From: Lethocerus indicus | Taxonomy: Eukaryota > Arthropoda > Insecta > Hemiptera > Belostomatidae | Assembly: GCA_019843655.1 (NCBI GenBank) | Contig: JACDQD010000007.1 | Span: forward strand, 26,368,365-26,432,364 | DNA: 64,000 bases | Direction of reading: 5' to 3' | Shown here: positions 27,423 to 39,400 of the stretch, piece by piece | Layout: each line of letters starts with the position of its first letter | How positions within the stretch are numbered: the first letter of the stretch is position 1 | Notes under the pieces: model-generated | Seen by the model: only the letters and a program-made list of their open reading frames with translations | The model's database searches: none | Told to the model about the DNA's origin: nothing | Position numbers and translations under genes: made by a program

Positions 27423-30400
27423 GTCCTTGTTTTGGGAATATTTTTGGTTTGGGAGGGATTTTTTTAAAGCGGCTTATGTCTTTCTCTGACTATTACATTC
27501 CAATATTACTACTGAAGGTGGCGAGCAGCCGAAACCGGTCCGGCAAAATAGGAACGCTACTGATATTCAGTCGTTTTCGTGGGACGATTCTTAGAACTGA
27601 TTATTTTTTTTCAGAGAAAAGAACGAATGTACGAGCGGCAACATTTGAAACCGCTAACAGTTCGATTAATCGCTAATTAATTAATTAATTGGCGATTAGC
27701 AGCGATTACTAATGTCCGGTCGGTCGGGACTGAAACCGAAAAGGAAATTAAAAAAACAAAAAATAAAATAAAACAGTAGAATAATAAAATGTAAAACTCG
27801 TACTCGGGTCTAGGGGGCCCTCTCTGGTTTACAACAAGGGTATTGGTATTCAGTCGGGCGCATCGCGGAAGTAGACAGTCTGTCTGGGCCCCCACCGAGA
27901 ATACAGATTGCACCTCTCTATTTATAACAACAATTAAGAAACTCGACGTGGTTTATTATTTTATTTCATTTCTCTAACCTCGCTCGTGCGCGCCTAACTC
28001 CGACTGGCGTCATCCATAATTTCTTAGAAAGATTTAAAAAGGAAATCATTAAAAAACTAGAGCATTTTTTGGCAGGGGGCAGAGTAATATTAGCTGTTAT
28101 TTAGGCCGGACCGAATACGAATTTTGGATAACAGTTGTGATCCGATAAAATATAACAATTTAATGAATGATGCGGAGTTATATTTCTAAATAGAGAGAGT
28201 GGGACGGGGCCGACTTGACATTTGTGTAAAGCAATTTCGAGGATAATTGACCATTGGCATCTCCAATTTTCCGTGGGCACGAAAGTGGCCCCGAACAATC
28301 ATTTTCGGCTTTATTACACAACTGAAATTCCCTTTTCGGCGAAAGTCTATTTTTCGTTCTGATACTATCTCTGTCCTATTAGCTGATCGGGTGATTAAGG
28401 TGCAGCTTTTAACCCTTTATGCTTTGCCTGACTTTCGGCGCCTCGAGAAAATTTAAATAAATTATCAGTTCGATTCTTCCGACGTGAAGCTTCGTAGGGA
28501 CCCTGAGGCGTCAGTGAGCACGTCCAGGTCCTAAGATGTTAGGGCGTAGTCGAAAGTCCTTAAGAGCCCTTTTAAGCAACCTGATTGGGGACCCTGATTA
28601 TAGAACCCCGGTACGAGTTCCGAAACGTCCGAATTGTAGAACCCGAATGCAGGAAAATTCCCGGAACAACTGGGCGTCCCACATCATGCTATCTTACCGG
28701 AAGCCAGAAGGTACCCACAAAATAGTTTAAAAAAAAGGCTCAAACCGCTTAGAATAATGACATTCTAAAACAACTAGAAGACATCAACCCATATATATAC
28801 ATGGCAAACGAAATACCCTCCAAAGTATAAGTGAAATAATAAGTGCAAACAGGATACCGAAGAGTATCCTGAAAGTACAGAGAGGAGAAAGGACCTCTTA
28901 ACATCGACCATTCCTCAACAGAGACTTGTGCCGAGGGAGGGCGTACATATAATCGTCGATGTCTCCCATCGGAGAAGAAAGTCGACAGTTCTCACTGACT
29001 TGTCTGTAGGCCTATTATTGGTCGGGAAATTTCAATCTTTAGTGTAATAAATCAAAAGCCGTTTTCGTTTCTGAATGCGCGCTTTCAATACCTTGAATCA
29101 CCCTCGGTTCCGAGCAAAGCGACCCCCCCCCGCACCTAAACCCCTCCTCTACCCCCACAAGGGGGAAAAACCTCAATCCGGAAATAGTGGAAAGCTTGGA
29201 AAATCCCCCGTCCGTTTTGCGGATTGTACGAAAGCTGAAAATTGTTTCCCCAAGGAAGCAGAATGAGGTCTACTCTCCGGCTATCGCGTCCACTAATGTG
29301 CCCGTAGATTAGCTCAGAGGCCCTGTACTCATTTCAGCACTCTGGTGTTCTCAAGTTGTCAGTTTTCCCGAAACTTTGTTCCCTAACTGAAACCACGGTA
29401 GCTAATAGGCCGTTCACTGGAGGCCGTAGGCACACGAAACCGGTCTAGCGTACGAACAGAGTGGAGACAAAAGATCTCAAGAATGATGGTATTAATAATT
29501 CTTAAATATGTAAATATATTATTAACACCTTGAAAATTGTTAACGAGGTAAGCGGACAATTAAAAACCATCTAACTAAATCACATAGAACGGTAAATTAG
29601 TCAGATTAGCATTTATTATTGATAAAAGTCTGAATATTCCTCTGGGTAGCCTGGGAAAACGTAATTTTATTCGTCCATCCTCTATAGACGTATTGTGGTT
29701 AAACGGGAAAATATTACCGTTTTTTAATTTCACAATGATCACACCCTATGAAATTCTCATGGTTATATATGGAGTTGCAATTTGAAATTTCAGATAAAAT
29801 AAAAAAACTTGCCAGAACGTTGTCTGCAAAAATTTTATCTCATGTCAACCCGTATGATATATTTATTGGCTCAAAAACATATATACAATTTTCTTGAAAC
29901 AATGTATAAAAGGAACTTTATTTTTGACTATTTTTCAATGTCAAACGAAATTATTAAATTAAACTCAAAATGTTACAACAGAAAAATATTTAACAGAAAT
30001 ACTTGAAGTTTAAGATACAGGATACGAGACCAGTTTTTCTATCGTATCTGCAAATTTGAAAATATTATATAGCTATATGTAACTAAAACTCTGTTCAAGT
30101 TTTTGAACTTCTTGCAATTATATCGCACGATTATGCTCGGTCTAAACAGAGACATAATATAAAGTCGGTTTATCAGAAAAGGATTACTTTTTAGTCGGAA
30201 ACATTTGAAATTCTCAGAATTATGACAGATAATATTTGTTAGTTTTTTTCCTACAACGCCCATATTATTATGGCCCTTACGCTATCGGACCGCCGACAGA
30301 GTTGATTAGTATTCCTAAAATTAACCGCGAACAAAGTTTATAACAAACAATTGATTACCGAGACAACAATAGATAGTACCGAGATAAAATGCAGATCAAA

Positions 30401-33400
30401 TCTAATTAGAATAGGAACAAATTTCACTTTAATGCACAGGTAGCATAAACGAGACAATTTATTATAATTTGTAATAAAAACATTTATTTATTCTTCAGTT
30501 TAATATATCATTTTTTGTCTTCTTTCGAAATTATCCAATTAATGTCATTTAAAAATTAAAACGAAAATCACTGCATCACGTCGTAAAATCTATTTCTTAG
30601 TTTAGAATACCTGTTTTGTGGTCTGCGAGGGGTTGGAATACCTAATATTTCGTGTGTTTCTGCCTCGTCACGCCGGTTTGGTCTTTTGCTAGACCGGTTT
30701 CGGCCGCTCGCCATCTCAAGTAGCGGTGTCAGTCACTTCAGACCTTTTTCGGGCATCCTCAACAGTACAAGTGGCGGTGACTGTGCAGTGGGGATGACCA
30801 AAAAACGTCCAAAGTGACTAACACAGCGCTACTGAAGATGGCGAGCGGCCGAAACCGGTCTAGCAAAAGAACAATCCGGCGAGAGTAGAGAGAAACACGC
30901 GAAATCTACAATATCAGTTTATGTATATGTTTGGGCCTAAGGATACTCGAGGAAACAATTGAGATCGACCCTTTCTATATACATATATAAGTGTTTGTGT
31001 ACATATATATCTGGTCTTATGTAACGCGTGAATTTATATATAGACTGGGTGGCCGGCCGCTGCCCCTATTCCAGGAATGCCGTTTTCCACATAATCGCCC
31101 GCTCGGGGCCCGCCTATTCAGAATTTGAATCGGCGCTATTTCGCCATTTCAAGCCAGTTTTTTCCTTTTTCAATTCCTAAACCCTAGTTTATTGACCGGG
31201 CCTAGAGATCCAGTTAACGGGAGAAATGCAATTCAGCCGCTGTACGGTCTCAATTTTGCGACCACGAAACGACCGGTTGAAATTACAATTCGGGCCCAAT
31301 TACAAAGTTTAGTAAACAAGTTATCGTTCATTCAGTATGAGTCTTTTACAGGACTGGTTTCGGGCGCTCGCCATCTTCAGTAGCGGTGTCAGTCACTCGG
31401 ACGTTTTTCGGGCATCCTCAACAGTACAAGTGGCGGTGACAGTGCAGTGGGGATGACCAAAAAACGTCCGAAGTGACCAACACCGCTACTGAAGATGGCG
31501 AGTGGCGAAACTGGTCTAGCAAAAGGCCAAACCAGCGAGAGGAGACGGAAACAAATCAAATCTACGGTATAACCATATTTCATTCTAACACCAGCTTTAC
31601 TCCAGCTTGTAAAGACAAGCTTAGCTTTACAATTCTGGACTTGTAACTTATAATATCGGGGGTTGGAGAGACCTAATTTTTCACCATTTTTGTATTGGTT
31701 CGCATTGCAGTCACCGCCTTATATATATTTTTTTATTAGTTTACAACCGCGTATTGACACCCATTTGGGCCTATGGAATCGAACTGAACCATATTCCTTC
31801 GAAAAATCACTAACAAACCTCCATCCATATGTCTCTAATTGCAAAATCCATAATGACCTAAAAGTAAAACTGAGTAGTTTGTTCGGGAACTACAGGTAGC
31901 TTCCCTGTATAGATCCTTCCATTCCAAATTATCCCAACATTCCAATATATTGATTCGACAACTTCATTACTTGAGTAAGGGTACGAATGTGATTGAGTGA
32001 TCTCATACAGCACTGTCGCAGGGTGCAACAACAACAGCAACAAAAATTGTAGCTGTTAAAAATAAAAAACAAAATGTTCATACCCCGCGTAGTCGATCGC
32101 GGCCCCTCCTGACCTTTCCGAAAAACCTGTGTTCCTACCGAAATAGCTCCCGTATTTTTCTGCAACGAACCGAGAAGCGCATTTAAAGTTCGAAGACGAC
32201 CGTAGCGTAAACAGACGGACAGACAATGGGCAAACAAAAACCGGGGCCAGAAAGTTCCAAGTTGGCGTCCGCGCTTCGAAAAATAAACGGCCCCACTTAG
32301 AAACATTGTTGAACTTTTTGTAAAGAAACTGCGACTGTTTTCTTTCTTTCACCCCCGGTCTTTTTGGCAGTTTTTTAAAAAGCTGGCTTAAATAAAACAC
32401 CCTGACGCTGCAGGCGAATTGTCAGTAAATGACTGTTTATGACCGAAGCCGTTGACCGGTCTAGACCGTTTTCGATGCCGTCGACATACCCTACAGCATC
32501 GTGTCAGCACTGTCGTTCCGGGTATCTGCATTGTTAAGATCTATTCGATTACGGCGCAGTGACAGTGTTGCCATCCCCCGACAACCGGATAAGGTTTTCC
32601 CCTCAGCGAGGTTCCTTCCATCGCCAGTAGACGAAAGCCGTCCCCCCCCCTGGTGGGAATCAATTACTTCGTCTTGCCGGTTTGGGTCTTTTCCTAGACC
32701 GGTTTCAGCCTTTTTTCCAAAAGCGTACTGGCTTGTTGCTTGAGCAATATAAAAACAGGACAGGTAATACCTGACAACAAAAATTAGCCCACGATGAAAA
32801 GTTCAGAATTTAAGGTTCATAAAAAATGGGCTGACATTTCAGTTTATTATCTCTTCTGTCGCAGGTATCCAACTTGTTTTTGCTAGCATATCTGTTTTTT
32901 TTAGACAATTTGGACTCAAAAATACCTTGAAGACACCACGCAGCGTATTAACCCTTTGCCAAATAAACCTGTCCTTATTTGTATTCAGGCCTCTAGGCAT
33001 TGTGTTCAATCAATGGGGTTTTCACAGCGGCCCCGCTCCAAAGATATGCTTCGTTATAATCACCACGTTGACCAGAAGATGGCGGTCTGCAGATAGTCGG
33101 AGTGCGGAGGACACGGTAGCCGAGATAACTCGGTCCCTTGGTCGGCTTGGAAGCCTGCCTTTGTCCGTGTCCTTGCCAGCCTGGAATTCCAACTCCACCT
33201 GTTGGCTCTCCCCCTATCCCTCTCACTTCTCCCTCCCTCCCTCCCTCCCTCTCTCTCTCTCGGTCACTCTCACTTCCAATTCCCCCTTCCTCCCTTCCTT
33301 TCTCTCTTTATTTCTTCGACTCTTTCTCTCTTTCGAGCCACTTTTTTATTGCCCAAGCGATAAATTCTCTCTCTCTCTCCCCACCCCCAGGGTAGATTGA

Positions 33401-36400
33401 ACACGCGTGCAACTGAATTGTTCCATCGCAATTTTCCCACATAAAACATCCCGGCCTACATAAGATAGAATCCTTGCAATCTGTAAATGGACAATTTGGT
33501 CGGATTTATTCACGAATTAGCGTTTTCCCGATATATATTCTTCCAAAATATTCAATAATTGGAGAGGGGCTTAGTTGCTATAGTTTCGAGGCGTTTATTC
33601 CTACAGCCGACAAATCGCGGTTTGTGAACCCCCGTTGACAAAATATCGCGAATTTTGGGTGTTTTCAAAAATTATTTATTTATGAGTATCTATTCTGCCC
33701 CCTTCAAACCACCAGATATTATAGACTTGTGCCAACGTTTTTTCCAATCTTCGAAGCACTTCGAAAATTCATTTTTTGTGATCTCGTTAAGGTCCATCTT
33801 CGATGCCGTTTTTATCTCCTCAATTGCAGCGTAGCGTCGACCCAAATCGATACGTTCAACTTCTCAGCAACTTCTCTAACGGTGATTCGACGATTGGCTA
33901 ATACTAATTTACTATTTACTAATTTACTAATTTATTTATATTTTTTTTAAATGCGCTCAAATGTATTTCGGTACGACAACTCTGCGGTATTACGCGATAG
34001 AATCTTCTCTATCTGTGGTGTGGTCCGAGCGCTGGGAGGAAGTTGACAAAACCCCGCAACGATGGCCCCACACTGAAGATAACAGAGCGTTATGAATTCT
34101 CCCCCCGACAACATTCTATTCATTTGACACAATCTAAAATAAGACAGGACACTATTCATAAATCAATTAAGTTAACCTGATTAGAAATGAATAACTCATA
34201 ATCATGAAACGCCCGGATTCGTTTCCATGCCTTAACAAATTGACAAATATTAGTAGTAAGATGGGCCTGAAGTTTCGATTTTTGTTTTTTATTTCATTTT
34301 CTCTTCTCGTTGGCGTATATTAAAACTTTTATTCTAAGTACCACCAGGAGATCGGTTCTTCAAACCTCCACTTCCCAACTCATTTAATTTATTCCTCTTC
34401 ATCGAGGCATCATTCTTGACCTCCGTTTCCGAATTTGAAGGTAGAAATTTTCAATAATTGTCAGGAACCAATGTTTTTTTATCGAAGACGTTTTTTTTAG
34501 TACAATCAACAATGAATGTTATAAGTACAAATTCCGTATGTATTTTTTTCACATGTATTTCGTGATAAAAGGAACCACCCGAAGATGGCACTTTTGCCAC
34601 AAGAACAATTATGATCTAAGGGGAAGATCTTCGTGGACTGTCGGTATGTTGAGGTCATGGTGTATTGTGTGGTTAGAAACATACCCGGGGGGAGCATTGG
34701 GGATGGTACGAAAGACTTTTGACCGAAATGTTTGGATGCGAGCGATGTCGGATGTCTCGGTGGAACCCGATAGCTCTATACCGTATGTCCATGTCAGTTT
34801 AAGTATCGCTTTGTATACTGTCAGTTTGTTACTTAAGGTCAATTTTGATGTCCGCTTTAGTAGCGGTGTTAAAAGTCCAAATTTTCGGTTGAAGTCGATT
34901 CTTTTGAGTCGGGTATGGGGATTCCACGTGAATCGACAAAGTTTAAGCACGAAAGTCTTCGACGTTAGACCTCTAATAGAAATGGCATGAATCAAGGGTC
35001 AGCCCGATTGATTAGGCTGTTGTTCTACCTGTTACGAAATAAGACAATAAATTATGGTCGCAAATAAGGCGAAATATCTCGAAATCCGGTCTTAAGGTAG
35101 GCCTTTCGTTACTGTAATCAATAAAAAAAATTCAAACACTGATAGTGCTGAATGAATGTTTTTTAACGTTACACCGAAAACACAGGGAGACGAACATCTG
35201 TGAAACTCATGACATTCCATAACTTATACAAATATCTCGAATCGTTGCCCTTGTGATAATGGGGTTGTTGGAGTTTGCCCATTGGAAAGAAAGACAATAA
35301 TAAATTCTCGGCTATGTTTGAGCTGATTCGAAATTGCAATATTAGAGATAGAGATTAGTGTTTGGCGACAGATATCTCGGGAATGCGATGCACTTTCACC
35401 GATCTACAGACAGAGAGAAAGAGAGAGAGAGAGATTCTAAACCGACTTCTTATCTCGTCAAATTGCCGTTTCACGGTCGAGTATATCTCATTTATGGCCC
35501 CGGTATCGCTGCCCGTTCGGATGAGGCGATTGTTAAAAATAGAATACGAACGATCCCGCAAATCCGGGATACGGTCTACTTATGGTCCTCCAGTCTCAGG
35601 GGATTTATGGTCAAGTCCAAGGAACAAGAAATTCCAAAATTCCCAACCCCTGAGGCTAAATGTCTTCCGACAATATCGCTTAGAAACTTTTAAAAATCTA
35701 GCCGGAGTTTCTTTTCAATGGTCGAAACTTTAATTAGAGGAAAACTTTTGGAGGCAATTCATCATAAACTGTAATAATATTTGAGCGAAGGTTTCAGCGA
35801 CCAGAACCTACGGCTTGCGGTAGGATCGCGTGATATTGTGGAAAGAATCTTGGTCTGGAAACCAGCCTAGGCCGGATTGTCAGTTGCTTTCGACCGGTTT
35901 CGGCCGTTCGCCACCGGTCAGTAGCAAAGTGCCGAACTGACTGGGGCTGAAGATGGCGAACAGCCGATACCGGTCGGCGAGGGGAGATCAACCCTTCGTA
36001 GGCCACGAAACAGGTATTCCAAACTGAAGCATTACTTAGATTTCGTGTGTTTCTGTCTCCTCTCGCTGGTTTCGTCTTTTGCAAGACCGGTTTCGGCCGC
36101 TCGCCATCTCCAGTCACTTTGGCACTTTGACCAAGTGCCTAAATCTACGGTATTCCAACCCCTCGCAGACCACAAATCAGGTATTCCAAACTGAAGCATA
36201 ACTGTCGCAATTCATTCGGATAATTGAACTACGGATTGTTCTTTCACACGAAGGGCCGACCAGAAGCCAAAATTCAGCCGCACAAGTTGCTACTCATGTT
36301 CGCCGGAATCAAATCTGAATAGTTCTGTATTGGATTGTTAAATTTCTGGTGGAATTCCGGAGGGGCTGAAGCCGATTGGTTCGATTGCCAGTTGTGGGAC

Positions 36401-39400
36401 CCCATTTAAAAGGGTGAGGTCAATTTAATTGTGTGTGCTACAGTGACCAGCGGGGGTCGCGACACAGTTCGGCCTTTGGCGTCGAGTCGTTGAACTCCGG
36501 TCGACTCCGGAGGGACGAGCCCTCTCTCCCTCACTCCCTCTCTCTCCCTCTCGGACGCAGATAGATAAAAAACAAAACTGGACAGCTTTTTATCGCTATC
36601 TCTCCGGCGGAACTGATCGCCCCTCAAAACCCCCGAAAATCCACGCTATCGGTCAATTCCCTCTAAATATGGCGCAAACGCGACCAAAATAAAAAACTTC
36701 AGGACACCTGTTTCGTGGACTGCGAGGGGTTGGAATACCGTAGATTTCTGTCAGCGCTTCCGTCTCATCTCGCCGGTTTGGTCTTTTGCCAGATCTTCAG
36801 TAGCACTCTGGATGCTTTTTAATAGAAGATTTCGTGTGTTTCTGTCCCCTCTTGCCGGTTTGGCCTTTCGCTAGACCGGTTTCGGTTGCTCGCCGTCTTC
36901 AGTAGTGGTGTTAGAGTCACTGTGGCACGTAGGTTGTTTTTCGGGTGTCCTCACTGCGCTGTCACTGTACTTTTGAGGATGCCCACAAAACATCCAATGT
37001 GACTAACACAGCGCTACTGAAGATGGCGAGCGGCCGAAACCGGTCTAGCAAAAGACCAAACCGGCGAGAGGGGACACACGAAATCTACGGTATTCCAACC
37101 GCTCGCAGACCACAAAACAGGTACGTTAAACTCTTCTGTAACCAACACCGCTGTGAAGACAGGAGCGTCTCAGGCCCGAAAGTAGGGTCCCGGCGCCTAT
37201 TTCTAAGAGGCTTCTCGGTCCTTCGTACACATTTTCAACGATGACTTTTCGAATATTTCCGACCAAAAATATCGGTTATAGAGTAATTAGACTTAGTTAC
37301 AGACGCGTTTGTCGATTACATCAGTATTGCGCGATTAGCGTTGATGAAGCTGAAGAAATAAGAGCAAGAAAAAATAGCGTGGGCCTTTAGGCCGAAGTTG
37401 ATTCGGTTTCCCGGTAGCCGAGATAGCTATACGGCTGTCGCGCGATACGGCCTGCAGTTGGAAATTTGAAACCTCCATCGAAACTCCAACTGTCCAGCTC
37501 AGTCTGGTACCCCTCCAGGGACTACTAGGGAGACTGAATATTTCGAAATAATACGAGGTCTGTTCAAAAAGTATCGCGAATTTTGGGTTTTTTCAAAAAT
37601 TATTTATTTATTTATTTATGAACATCTATTTTGTCCTCTTCAAATTAATCCCCACCAGATATTATAGACTTGTGCCAACGTTTTTTCCAATCCTAAAAGC
37701 ACTTCGAAAATTCATTTTTTGCCATCTTGTAAAGCTCCATCATCGATGCCGTCTTTATCTCCTCAATTGTAGCGTAGCGTCGTCCTTTCACGTACCTTTT
37801 TGGGAACGAGAAAAAGTCACAGGGGGCCATATCCGGTGAATAAGGTGGCTGCGGCATTATTAGAGTGTTGTTTTTGGCCAAAAATTCGCGCACAAGAAGC
37901 GATGTGTGAGCGGGGGCGTTATCGTGGTGCAAAAGCCAATTTTTGTTCTTCCACAAAAAAAATCGAATGTATTATTTGTAGGGTATGATTTGAAAACTTA
38001 ATGTCCCCCCAAGGCAGTTCTGGCTTATGATATAATTTATTCATAATGCACGGATTAAAATAACCGGAATGATTCATAGCCTGCATGAGTGCTTGATGAG
38101 TCGTCCATTTAAAATTTTTTTTTTGAAGAGGCACTTCTGAATTGACTTCTCGCTGACGATAAGGAAACGCCCCTGGCCCAGATGTAACACTTCTCGGTAC
38201 TCAGGCTGACTCAAACCGACGTTTGATACGTGCACAGTGTTTTCAATTCATTGTTCTTCGTTTAAATTAAAAAATACATAAATAAATAATACACTAAAGG
38301 AACCGGGTGAGGCCTCAGATAACCAGAAGTTGATAAACGCCGTACGTGAAAATGCTACAGGGCATCTCTGCAGTATCATATATTTATTTATTTTAGTAAT
38401 ATTTTATTAAGATTTGGCCAACTGTCGGGGATCGAACCCAGGGGCGCGAACATCGGCGCGGGGACGCTCGTGACTAATTCCAAAAAATTGTATTAATTTA
38501 AACGTTTACATTGTGCTTAAATTTACAATAATCGGACTTTGCTCGTAAACGAGGAAAACCAAAGGGAAGAATGGAGAAGAGTAAATCAGATCAGAATTTA
38601 AGGTCAAAGAATGAGCCGCCAGATAGTGTTGAGAGTATGTATCGAAAATGCTATGTATTTTATATACATATATTTTATATATTTCATTATTTTATCCCTT
38701 AATGGTACGTTTCAAATCGCACAGTTCAGTTTCCTCACACTCTTCATCCTAATTCACTCGTTGAATCCCTCTCCTCTGTTATCGCGGACCCCCAGAACGG
38801 CTTAAACAAACGCCACAGGCCTAGTGATTTTCCGTAGCCAGGATACGCGTCAAAAGTTCCATCACTGGGCTGCCTCCTTTGTGGAGAGAAACAATAGAGA
38901 AGAGATTAACAAAAAGCCTCGGTTTTATATGGCCGAAATAAACGGTGATTCGTCCCGAAGAAAAGAAGCACTGTTCGAGACTGCAGCTTTGCAGGTCCCT
39001 AGGGAGTACACTTCTGGCGAGATGCCTATGTATAACTAAACCGGGAGTAATTGATTGGGAAGAATTCTCTGAGAAAAGGCAGAACAGTTTTATTCCTAGA
39101 ACGAAACCTTGCAAACTACAAGGTGAAACCAAATGTTTGCAGTCCGATCGTCGTCCGAAAAACTCTTATATAGTGGAAAATACAATATTATTCTATCGCT
39201 AAGTTAATAGAAAATTATTTTCTATTTCATCATATAATTGATCGTATTTTTTTTAACCTTTTTTTTATTCTGCACAATCAACATTGAATGTTATAAGTAC
39301 AAATGCTGTATGTATTTTTTTTCACGTGTATTTCGTGATAAAAGGAACCACCCGAAGATGGCACATTTGACACAAGAACAATTATGATCTAAGGGCTAAG

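Noticed and set aside
28380..28440. Another TTAA MITE (TTAACCCTTTATGC)
   Set aside because: No matching right end was found within 600 bp.
29300..29370. tRNA gene (GTAGATTAGCTCAGAGG looks like a D-arm start)
   Set aside because: No matching T-arm or acceptor stem follows.
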